Assembly (NCBI GenBank): GCA_002104985.1
Contig: MCGO01000342.1
Span: forward strand, 1 to 29,672
Length of the DNA: 29,672 nt
Direction: 5' to 3'
Source: Rhizoclosmatium globosum
Lineage: Eukaryota; Chytridiomycota; Chytridiomycetes; Chytridiales; Chytriomycetaceae
In this document: one piece after another, positions 21,376 to 29,200 of the stretch
Layout: every line of letters starts with the position of its first letter
How positions within the stretch are numbered: position 1 is the first letter of the stretch
The notes under the pieces: generated by a model
Seen by the model: only the letters and a program-made list of their open reading frames with translations
Told to the model about the DNA's origin: nothing
Databases searched by the model: none
Position numbers and translations under genes: made by a program

Positions 21376-21993
21376 TTAGTTGTTACCATTCCAAGGTTCA
21401 CGTCTAGCGCCACAATATTTGCGGTCGTAGTCGTAAGCTTCTTGTGCTTGAGAAGCACCAGACAAAACCGCTTTTGCAGTGGCTTGAGCAAGCAAACAAG
21501 CTTCGTACGGCCCATAATCAAGAGTTTGGCAAAGAGCACGCATATCCTTCGCCAAAATATCATCACACTGAGACTTGGTCAAAGGACTTCTGACATCACT
21601 GTAACAGAAATCATGCTGAATGCAAGCCTCCTTCCAGAAAGTCTTGAGTGATCCAAAGCCAACATCAAGGTCTGGCATGGAGCAGCCGTCACTGAACGAT
21701 CTAGTATACAAATAAGGTTGTAAGAGGAAGGAATTTGTTTCTTGAGGTATATACCTTTTGAAACCGCAGGCTGTCTCTTGCTTGAACTTACGCAACTGGT
21801 CATTCACGTTCGAGCAGGGAACACAACCAATCGAAGTCATGCAGTTTGGAATGTTGACGGTTGGGATCTTTCCGTAGTGGGCAATTCCTCCTTGTACAGT
21901 TGTACTTGGGTTGTACCAACAGCGGTAGTCAGCCGCAAAAGCAACTTGGGCCAGAAGGAGGACAGAAGTGAGAATGTTCACCATAATTTTCAA
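21376..21993 (-). CDS. Secreted phospholipase A2
   Basis: Two exons (21755-21993 and 21376-21700) give 187 residues. The 54-nt intron (GTATAT..ACTAG) is a multiple of three, so the unspliced frame is also open, but splice signals and the join FKR-SFSDGC favour removal. The N-terminus is a signal peptide (MVNILTSVLLLAQVAFA). The catalytic motif is CIQHDFCYSD, with the His-Asp pair of secreted phospholipases A2. Downstream, KSQCDDILAKDM matches the Cys/Asp helix that follows in the fold. About a dozen cysteines imply a disulfide-bonded extracellular enzyme. It would hydrolyse the sn-2 ester of phospholipids, normally Ca-dependent. It is longer than the approximately 120-residue core because of an N-terminal Cys-containing extension. 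A TATA element lies about 35 bases upstream of the ATG. Confidence 0.82.
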   Translation of the reverse strand: MKIMVNILTSVLLLAQVAFAADYRCWYNPSTTVQGGIAHYGKIPTVNIPNCMTSIGCVPCSNVNDQLRKFKQETACGFKRYIPQETNSFLLQPYLYTRSFSDGCSMPDLDVGFGSLKTFWKEACIQHDFCYSDVRSPLTKSQCDDILAKDMRALCQTLDYGPYEACLLAQATAKAVLSGASQAQEAYDYDRKYCGARREPWNGNN

Positions 21994-22520
21994 GTTTTGT
22001 AGCGGAATTGTGGAATTCAGTCCTCGTTTATATGGCTTTCCTCACAAATTAGGCGCGTGCGAAACGAAGTGCACGCGGGCAAAGCAGCGTGACCTTCTAA
22101 TTCATCTCCGTTGAAGGCAATACGCTTTTAAACGCTTTTCTTTGTAGGCATCAAGTGATTTCTTTCACATTGATGAAGAAATGCGTGACAGCAAAGACTA
22201 AGGTATTTACAATATACAACCGCCAGGGAAATACTTAAATTCTAAATGCACATGGGCTAATTTCTCAATTAATTATCCGAATTCGAGTAAAAAATAAACG
22301 TGGCTTTAACTGAGTCACTTCAATCATAACGCATTTCAAGTCCGAATGATTATGGTAAAAATATAAGATCCACAATAAAACAAAACTATGCGCGATATAC
22401 GGTATGAATTCTTCTCCTAAAACCACAAAGAATAGGTATACGATACCCAAAAGTCAAAAAAATCTCTCCTCCTCCTCCTACCCAAACTTTAAATACATTC
22501 TTCAATCCCCTTCATGACGC
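21994..22520. other. Intergenic region upstream of the phospholipase gene
   Basis: These 527 bases hold the promoter of the minus-strand phospholipase on the left and the 3' flank of POLA2 on the right. A GC-rich patch with GCGCGTGCG and GTGCACGCG occurs at about 22051-22080, just upstream of the TATA box. From 22200 the region is AT-rich with no supported gene. Confidence 0.45.
22027..22032 (-). promoter_or_regulatory. TATA box of the phospholipase A2 gene
   Basis: The minus strand reads CATATAAACG about 35 bases before the first ATG at 21993, implying a very short 5' leader. It is assigned from sequence and position only. Confidence 0.45.
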
Positions 22521-25294
22521 TCAAATCTTGCGGACCTCAACACGACACCGACTAGCAACATTATGCTCCAACACAACCCCTTCCTCCTCAGTTCCACATC
22601 CTTCCTCTTCTCCATCTACACCCTTCCTCTTCTCCCCCACCTTCTTCTTCTCGCCTCCATCCTCCGTCTTGACAATCCCAGACAACATGGCAATATCCAA
22701 CGGATGAATACACAACCGCGCGTAACTACCACCTCCGCTACGACCCTTCACAAGAGTACCTGGGTTGATACAAACGCATCCATCGACATTCTTGACGAGC
22801 GGTTTGAGGGCTGATGGGAGGATGAGGATGTCAGGTGTTGCTTGGAGTGTGATTGAACCGGATTGTGCACGCGTTGCGTCGATTGCAAAGAGGTTCATGG
22901 TTGGGTCGGATGGGTTGAGAGAAGATGGAGTTAAAGGGTAGAGGTGACGTTGGGTTAGGTGGTGTTGGAAGAGAGAGCCGAAGCGGTCGAGTTTTTGGGT
23001 CTGAGTGCCTAGGGTGGTTGCTTCTGGTTCACTTAAAAGGTTGTGTGGTTTAGCTAAGTTTTTTTTGGTGAAAGAAGTGACGGGTGTTGTTGAGACTTAC
23101 ACTCTGAGACCGTCTCTGTTCAAGTGGAATAAACTATCCACGTTTGAAATCGTCACAACCACTTCGTTGACCATGATTTGCACTGGGTTTGGAACAAGCA
23201 CAACGTTTCCGGTCGCAACCATCTCTTTGATCCCGAATTGCTTCCATCGCAAGACTCTTGCTTCTTCACCCAACGCGCTACCAAGTGGAGGTTGAGGGTA
23301 CCCGACCCATTCACTTTCCATACCACGCGTACTTGGGACCATAACAATACGAGTACTACCAGAAGCCTCCAACACCCTTTTCAAAGCAGGGGCAACGTAC
23401 TTCTTCATGCAAGATTCCGTTGTTGCAGTGTACCGACCTTCCTTCCATCCCGCCAACCCTTCATCAACAAAGGGACCGCAGAGAATAACTACATCCGGTT
23501 TCTCAGTGCACAAAACTTTAACAAGTTCGTCCAACGGCTCGTAGCTTGGCGCATCTGTTGACAAAGAGTCTGCGGAGTAAGGCCCTGCGGCAACAACCAT
23601 GTTAATGACGCGAGATGGCTCGTTCTCGTACAGAGAGAGGATACGTGAAATACGTGTGGTAGCAAAATCGAGGCGAGGGACTGGGAAAATGTCTTGAACA
23701 ATGAGGAGACGGCCAGATGGGTTTACAGCTGCAAGACCAAGGATTTGACCGGGGAAGAGGTTTGCGCCGTGTCGTTTTAGGAGCGTTTCAGAGAGCTGAA
23801 TTTGGACACGGTGGCCGCTGCCGAGAAGACGGCAAGTTTCGAGGTAGAGAGTATCCAAGGTTAGCTTTGGTTCAGTTTGTTGAGCCGTTGCCTGTCGTTC
23901 GGCGGATTCAGCCACGATGCGGCCTGCTGTATAAAACAAAGTATGGTGTGGAATAGTTGGATTGGCCAAAGCCTTGAAAGTTGGCTCGTCTGAGTCTTCA
24001 ACTTGTGTCGAAGTTGGTTGGATTGCCTCTTCATCCTGATTCAAGCAGGTTAGATTCGGCCCGCACTTCTATAACTGATATGTAAATACCATATCCAATG
24101 TCTGATTCACAATGATATTATCATAAACCCATTGATCCACAGCGAGGCATAATTCCTGGATTCGAGCATCCACCAAATCACCCTTTTCCGCGAGACGTTC
24201 GAACATATATCTACGCATCAGTAATTAGATTATAGATAATATGATTGCTGGCCCAATTGGTCGACTCCAATATTTTCTAACACTCTTGCTGCACTTTTAC
24301 GGCTTCACTTCTTCTTCTTTGCTCAAATCTTTCCATCGCTTCGCGATATTCGTGCAGCTTCGCGTTCAATATCTGCAGCTATTCATGTGTCGCGAAGGGG
24401 AACATCTCTTCTGAGAGTCATACCTGTATCCGTGCATTTGCTGACCAGGTGGAAGAGAAATCTCAAGAGGAGTTTTAGAATCAGAAGTAGAAAGAGGAAC
24501 TTCTGGGTTGAACAAGTCATCGAGTTTCCCCTTGTTTTGTCTGTCCGAAAAAGGAACAGCAGGAGGAGCAAGCGGTGTAGATGGGCGGGAGAGGGGAGTC
24601 TTTTGTTGAGAAGCTAGTAGTTGTTTCTGAGTGGTAGAGTTGAAAGTGGAAGAAGGGGTTTTTGGAGGAGGGATGGATTTGCGGCGGAAAGTGCTGCAGA
24701 GATTTGAGAGGAATTCGTTGTGGAAGCATTGATGAGAGGGTTCGTGGCGGTTGGGAGAGTTGAGATTGCTGTTGTTGTTGAGATTGATTCGCGCCACGCA
24801 GTTTCGCCTTGTGTTGGCCGTATGGGCGTTGTGAGGCCAAGTTCTCCATCTATCAACGTCAAAGGGGAATCAATGCATCAAATGCCAGAATAATGAGTCA
24901 ACAAAGAATTGAGACATACGCCAGTGCCGTTGAGCATCGCCATCAGGTCGCTGTCATTGACGATAGGTCTCTGAGACTGAACAGCGGATACTTTCAGCGG
25001 GGTCTTTGCGGCAATCAGTTTATCCAAGTCCCTGAGCAAGAGCGAGTGAAGGGCGTCCAAGGCCTCTTTCGTTGATTGTTTCGCAGTTGCCACGCCCTCG
25101 AACTTGCTCGCAAGAGACTCGGGCGACACGCTGAAGACCGTTGCGAATTCAACGAGACGCGCGACGGCTTCGGGCTCAGCGTCGACGTTGAGCGACGTCA
25201 ACGAGAACTCGCGCTGGATTTCAGTGGCCAAATTGGTGTTGGTGTTGGTGGTTGTTGCACTTGATGTTGATGTTGTTGAGAAGGTGGTGCTCAT
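22521..25294 (-). CDS. POLA2: DNA polymerase alpha subunit B (POLA2/Pol12)
   Basis: Minus-strand exons: 24920-25294, 24424-24849, 24090-24210, 23101-24035, 22521-23031. The calcineurin-like phosphoesterase/OB region is clear: PGQILGLAAVNPSGR, VVAAGPY, LDELVKVLCTEKPDVVILCGPFVDE, VMVPSTRG, YPQPPLG, NVDSLFHL, then DRFGSLFQHHLTQRHLYPLTP and TPDILILPSALKPLVKNV with GCVCINPG near the end. These match the regulatory subunit of the polymerase alpha-primase complex, which starts replication primers in the nucleus. An N-terminal helical domain and a disordered Ser/Pro/Gln linker precede it. In exon 2 the frame changes twice, at the G runs 24753-24755 and 24655-24658 (C runs on the sense strand). One extra base at each gives continuous phase and a product of about 789 residues. 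Intron 2 (24211-24423) is unusually long at 213 nt. Confidence 0.88.
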
Positions 25295-25332
25295 TCTCGG
25301 ACGTCCTTTTTACAGCCCAAAAAGCAGAAAAA
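25295..25332. promoter_or_regulatory. 38-bp bidirectional promoter between POLA2 and CWC21
   Basis: The start codons of POLA2 (minus, 25294) and the CWC21 homologue (plus, 25333) are only 38 bases apart. All shared control elements must lie in this stretch or inside the coding regions and first introns. The CWC21 side has an A-rich leader. Confidence 0.5.
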
Positions 25333-27279
25333 ATGAGTGTACGTCACCCGCCTCTCCCCTCAACACTCACTCACAACCCTACCAAACACAGTACAACGGC
25401 ATCGGACTCGCAACAGCCCGAGGAAGTGGAACAAACGGTTACGTGCAGCAAAACAAGGCCACGCTCCGGCCAAGACAACACTTCAAATCAAACGACTACA
25501 ACTCGGCTACAAGTCAACCACCAATCCACAGACAACCAAACAAGGATCTCATCCAACATGAAAAGAAGCGAAAAGTTGAAATTGAGTGTCTGCTCCTGCG
25601 CGACTCGCTTGAACAGGATGGGAGCTTGGGCGAAGACGAGATTGACAAAAGAGTTGACGAACTGCGCAAGAAACTACTCGCACGTCTTGACTCAGTCTCC
25701 CTCGACTCTTCTTCTTCCTCCTCAAACAACTCTCATGTCGTGGCCGATGCCAAACAGAAATTAAATCAGCAGGCTGCTCAGGCTCTTGGCATCAAGTATG
25801 TCATCTCCTCCCCTTGTCTTTACAGATTACTTACCATATTGTAGAAACCATGTTGAGGGGGCTGCTTTCGATAGAGACTTGCAGGTTCGTTGTTTGCGAC
25901 AAAACTGCGCACTTCCAACGCTACAGGAGGAGAGGAGAGCAAAATAGAGAAAGAATAAGCAGAATGGACACTAGCGGATGTTAATAGTGATGGAGGAACG
26001 AAGGAAGTTGAACGAGTCGAGCATTAGTTGAACAAAGTGAATACGGTCACAACTCATAAACGCAGCAAGCTGTTCATCAATCTATGAAGCCTAAAGCCCT
26101 GAACTATTTAAACGTTAATGGAGGGAGTGCTGTGAACAGAAACAGCATGATAGACTGGGAAGAATTTTAAAAACGAGACTTGAACCACTGTATGATAGGA
26201 ATCAAAGCTGATTCTTTGATTGCATAGGAAAAACTGAAACAGGAACGTATTGCGGACAAGAATAGACGTGAAGAAGAGTATCTTGCACGTGTCAAACAGC
26301 GGGAAGAAGATGAAAGAAAAGGTATGTTGGATTTTTCTCTGGAAGGTATTGAATGTGGGCTAACATGTCTGTCTTTCATTTTTAATTGTAGAGAGGAAGC
26401 GGAAGGAGAAGGAAGAAAAGAGGAAGGAAAAAGAAGCCAAAAAGGCATCCAAGAAGGAAAAGAAGCGGAAAGAAAAGGGGGGAAGTGATGATGATGGAAA
26501 AGGTTTGTGTTTTAGTTCTTGACTCATGGTTTCCTGACTTTGTCGTAGTTGATTCCCGCGACAAGAAAAGGAGACATTCTCTCTCCTCAGTCGATACTTC
26601 TCCTAAGAGAACACGTATCTCTGAGTCTGTTGACCGAGACGATAGGAAATCTACTCGCAGAAGAGAACCATCATTCTCACCTCCGCCAAGACGGCCATCT
26701 CCTGTCAGTCGTCGTGACCGTTCTTTTTCACCGCCTCCACGCCGTCCTTCTGTATCCGTTGGACGCAGAGACCGTTCCTTCTCTCCTCCACCTCGTCGCC
26801 CGTCCCACCAGTAAACCGCCGCGACAGGTCTTTCTCTCCACCACCCGTCGTCCTTCTCCACCAGTCTCTCGCAGAGACCGTTCCTTCTCGCCACCACCAC
26901 GACGTCCATCTCCGCCAGTCTCACGTAGAGATCGCTCCTTCTCTCCCCCACCCCGCCGCCCATCCCCTCAAAATACCGCCGCCCAGATCGCTCAATCTCA
27001 CCACCCCCACGTCGTGTTTCTCCAGTCCGTCGAGCCAATGACAGAAGGAGATCTGTGTCTCGTCGTCGAGACTCAGTCTCCCCGCCACGTCGAGACCGTA
27101 GACGGTCTCCTTCGAAAAGCGTGTCGCCAGTCAGGAAGCGGGCGTCGACTCCGTCTGAAGATGGGGAGAGGGGAAGGAGAGGTACACCCTCTGTGAGTGG
27201 AAGTAGTCGCAGTGGGAGTAGTAGCGGGAGTAGTCGGAGCGGGAGTCGGAGTAGTGTGAGTAGCAGAAGTAGTCGTTGA
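25333..27279 (+). CDS. CWC21: Cwc21/SRRM2-like spliceosome component with SR-rich tail
   Basis: Exons: 25333-25338, 25392-25795, 25845-25884, 26228-26321, 26392-26502, 26549-27279. The first exon codes only Met-Ser. Splicing gives MSYNGIGLATARGSGTNGYV, the signature N-terminus of Cwc21/SRm300. The cwf21 domain follows (HEKKRKVEIECLLLRDSLEQ, EDEIDKRVDELRKKLL), then a Lys/Glu-rich coiled segment (about residues 150-215), and an RS domain of repeated RRDRSFSPPPRRPS units ending in Ser/Arg/Gly repeats. In yeast and humans this protein contacts Prp8 and Snu114 in the catalytic spliceosome; the tail resembles human SRRM2. Within the RS repeats three C runs (26804-26806, 26844-26846, 26964-26967) are each one base short, breaking and after three steps restoring the frame. 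The length is about 461-465 residues. Intron 3 (25885-26227) is unusually long at 343 nt. Confidence 0.88.
26650..27000 (+). repeat. Imperfect SR-domain minisatellite
   Basis: Tandem units of about 48-54 bases encode RRDRSFSPPPRRPSPPVS variants, at least five in a row. They form the repetitive core of the CWC21 RS domain. The units differ at synonymous sites, so the array is not a recent expansion. The high C content is where the three one-base run shortages occur. Confidence 0.75.
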
Positions 27280-27564
27280 TGGAGGAAAAAAGAATTGTGA
27301 GGGACAAGTTTTGGAAAGCGAGAGGGGGGGTTGAGGAGGTTTTGGTTGTTTGGAGAACGTAATAATATATTTGGGATGCACGCTACCACGTTGTTTAGAT
27401 CATAAAAAAGCATGGAACGGATGAAGAAGTTTTGATACATTTAATCTCAGTTTATTTTACACATAAATAAAGAGAGAAGGAGAAAAAGCTCACCGAAGGA
27501 CCTAAGGAGAATGGGGTTATTCAATGATTTCATAGGAAGTGAAGAGGAGTTGCGGTATGGTTAT

Positions 27565-27654
27565 GCATCAGATACTATCAAGCGAAACTCCAGTGTCATC
27601 ACTTTCCGTTTGTGTAGAATGAGACAGCCAAAGGAAATAGTTTTCATCAGTTGC
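27565..27654 (-). ncRNA. C/D-box snoRNA candidate A (two guides to neighbouring 25S/28S sites)
   Basis: On the minus strand: box C cTGATGA (27644-27650), an internal GTGATGA (box C', 27596-27602), a D'-like CTCA (27620-27623) and box D CTGA (27568-27571), closed by a short GCA/TGC stem. The stretch before D' (TTTCCTTTGGCTGT) and the stretch before D (GTTTCGCTTGATAGTA) are complementary, with one wobble and one mismatch respectively, to two adjacent parts of the conserved large-subunit rRNA region CTATCTAGCGAAACC/ACAGCCAAGGGAAC as I recall it. Guides directly upstream of D' and D are the rule for 2'-O-methylation snoRNAs, which act in the nucleolus with fibrillarin. It lies in intron 2 of the minus-strand host. 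The exact methylated nucleotide is not assigned. Confidence 0.62.
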
Positions 27655-27865
27655 GGCGAGTGTTCCTTTCAGTCCACAATGAGAGAATGAGAACTAACCT
27701 GTAACACTATGGCATTTCTCATAACGACATGAGACGAGATCACAAACACAAACACTGAGTAGAAAAGAAAGAGTTAGGAACTTTCATTTCAATTACAACA
27801 AGGTTGATAGTAGGAAAGGGAGGGGAAGAGTGATCAGAAGTTTTTTAGCGAAATATCCTTTATCA

Positions 27866-27922
27866 TCAGGTTGCCAGCCACGTATGACGGCAATGAGACA
27901 GCCAAAGGAAATAGATATCATC
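27866..27922 (-). ncRNA. C/D-box snoRNA candidate B (shares one guide with A)
   Basis: It lies in intron 1 of the same minus-strand host. Its first guide and D' are identical to those of candidate A over 22 bases (27893-27914 against 27620-27641). Box D CTGA is at 27866-27869. Box C is imperfect (GATGATA, 27916-27922), and no strong closing stem is visible. The second guide (before D, GTGGCTGGCAAC) differs from A and I do not recognise its target. It is either a diverged paralogue or a decayed copy. Confidence 0.42.
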
Positions 27923-27973
27923 GTATCGAGAGTATACATCTACGTTGGGTTGGATCAAAGGGTGTTGCTCACC

Positions 27974-28111
27974 TTGTGGTTTGGGTGAAAAGAAAAGAAA
28001 AGGAGAGAACAAAGGTCATTTTTTGAAGGGGGGAACGGCTTCATTTCTGGAAGGGGCTGTGTAGTCGCTATTCTTTGTTCTTCTATCGTGTTCTATAACT
28101 TGTACAAGATT
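27974..28111. promoter_or_regulatory. Shared promoter region of two divergent snoRNA host transcripts
   Basis: The minus-strand host must start to the right of 27973 and the plus-strand host to the left of 28279, leaving this stretch as the likely common promoter. It contains a minus-strand pyrimidine tract of TTTTC units (plus strand GAAAAGAAAAGAAAAGG at about 27987-28004). No transcription start can be fixed from sequence. Confidence 0.35.
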
Positions 28112-28367
28112 ATGGATCAAACAAGAGGAAGGCGAGGAAAAGTCCCGAAAGTAGGTGGTCGGGTCATTTTGGTTCCTTCACTTCTTCCAGTTTTCTTTTT
28201 TCACCAACAAACCTCACCTGAACTATCTTGGATGGATGATCTGTCGACATGAGCGAAACAGTGCTGCTCTACACACAGATTAGGAGAGACCTTCGATTGT
28301 CATAGTGTATACGGTATGTAAATCACAGCTAGTTTGTCTCCCACAAACCTCCAATCAATGAAAGCAT

Positions 28368-28443
28368 GGCTAAAGATGATGCGTGCGGTTATTTATCCTT
28401 ACATCTCTCCTGAAATCCATGAGTTACAGTTAACCCAGAAGCC
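28368..28443 (+). ncRNA. C/D-like snoRNA candidate C1
   Basis: A 76-nt element sits within intron 28314-28510. The ends pair as GGCT/AGCC. Box C is ATGATGC (28376-28382). A perfect CTGA (28410-28413) lies mid-element and would be D'. The terminal D position reads CAGA. It is nearly identical to the element at 28629-28710 in the next intron, and conservation stops at the stem ends, which argues for a functional RNA unit. I do not recognise the target of the guide before CTGA (CCTTACATCTCTC). Confidence 0.45.
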
Positions 28444-28628
28444 TCTTTCATTTCATCTCATTACTCTCCCTTCCCTCCACCAATCTTCTCATGTTTCTAA
28501 CGGAATTTAGTTCAGCTACAAGTACAGTATTATAACCGTTCAGAAGCCTACAAGCAGTCTATCGAAAAACAGTTCCATTATGGTGTGTAGTCCTTCTCAT
28601 GCCCAACGTACATTCCCCTTTGACGTGG

Positions 28629-28710
28629 AAGGCTAAAGATGATGCGTGCGGTTATTTATTCCTTACATCTCTCCTGAAAATCCATGAGTTACAGTTAACC
28701 CAGAAGCCTT
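28629..28710 (+). ncRNA. C/D-like snoRNA candidate C2 (paralogue of C1)
   Basis: It sits within intron 28583-28780. It is the same element as C1 with two single-base insertions and a longer closing stem, AAGGCT/AGCCTT. Box C is at 28639-28645 and D' CTGA at 28674-28677; terminal D is again CAGA. Flanking intron sequence differs from that around C1. The stronger stem in this copy, with the body conserved, supports selection on RNA structure. Confidence 0.48.
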
Positions 28711-28904
28711 CCATTTCCAATGTCCCAATTTCCATCCCTCATGTTCCTTTCAATCCCAAAAACTAAAATCCCATTCTCAGATCAGACCTGTCGCATGGTT
28801 CAGCCGTCTGACCTCCAACAAGCTTACAAGGCTCAACAGGTGTGTACTTGACACTGTCATTTTCCCTGCACTCCATCATCTCCAAATCAAACAAAAAAAG
28901 TCAT

Positions 28905-28983
28905 GGCTATGATGTTCCAACCATGCTAATCCTGAAGATTCTCTCGTGAGAAGATCTGTAGTAAACCTTTTTTTATCTGAGCC
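28905..28983 (+). ncRNA. C/D-box snoRNA candidate D (guide to U6 A53 or 18S A796 type site)
   Basis: A 79-nt element lies in the middle of intron 28840-29050. GGC (28905-28907) pairs with GCC (28981-28983). Box C ATGATGT is at 28909-28915, D' CTGA at 28932-28935 and D CTGA at 28977-28980, directly next to the stem. The sequence before D' (CCATGCTAATC) is complementary to GATTAGCATGG. That string occurs in U6 snRNA around A53, and ten of its bases (ATTAGCATGG) occur in 18S rRNA around yeast A796. The fifth base upstream of D' pairs with the A of ATTAGC in both cases. Both are known 2'-O-methylated positions (SNORD8/9-type and snR53-type guides). This is the clearest snoRNA in the window. Confidence 0.62.
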
Positions 28984-29200
28984 TTCCCCCCTTCTCTTCT
29001 CTTTCTCCCACTTCTTCCCTTTGATATAAGTGACTGACAATTTTGTTCAGGGTATGCGAAATGGCTTGTCGCTTCTTCTTTATAATAAACTCATTGTGCA
29101 ATACAAATGGTGGCTGAAATTTTGAGAGGTGGTCTCCGCTTAAGACTCTGGTAGTCAATGGGTTCGTGCGCATCCCAATCGCCTTCATCCATTCCCTCTA

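Larger units (their letters stand above)
27430..28060 (-). ncRNA. Non-coding snoRNA host transcript, minus strand
   Basis: Good splice signals define exons ending at 27973, a 56-nt exon at 27699-27754 and a last exon starting at 27501. Intron 1 (27755-27972, 218 nt) has donor GTGAGC, a CCTAAC branch site and CTCAG. Intron 2 (27502-27698, 197 nt) has donor GTTAGT and CCTTAG. Each contains a C/D-box snoRNA candidate. The small exons carry no conserved frame; the middle exon has several stops. Introns of protein genes in this window are mostly 43-70 nt, so two introns near 200 nt each bearing a box C/D element argue for a host gene whose product is its introns. AATAAA-like sequence follows the last exon. 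The transcription start is not determined. Confidence 0.55.
28112..29200 (+). ncRNA. snoRNA host transcript, plus strand (coding status uncertain)
   Basis: Supported introns: 28314-28510 (GTATGT, CTAAC branch, TTTAG; 197 nt), 28583-28780 (GTGTGT, TCTCAG; 198 nt) and 28840-29050 (GTGTGT, CTGAC branch, TTCAG; 211 nt). Exons are 28279-28313 (left edge uncertain), 28511-28582, 28781-28839 and 29051 onward. Each supported intron holds one candidate C/D RNA. An earlier intron at 28151-28278 is possible. One frame is open across these four exons to a stop at 29123-29125 (about 78 codons), with phases 1, 1 and 0 agreeing at the junctions. A short protein is therefore possible, although I recognise no family and no joined ATG upstream. 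A minimal 39-codon version would start at the ATG at 28795. Confidence 0.5.

Noticed and set aside
24211..24423. Coding-like stretch (AKLHEYREAMERFEQ) inside POLA2 intron 2
   Set aside because: Including it as an exon gives a stop in the required phase, and direct joining of the flanking exons yields the family's YRYMFERL junction. It may be chance from purine-rich sequence.
26382..27440. Long minus-strand open frame opposite the CWC21 SR repeats (352 codons)
   Set aside because: It is the mirror of a low-complexity repeat with biased codons. The plus strand has the cwf21 domain and RS repeats, whereas the minus translation is only Leu/Arg-rich with no motifs.
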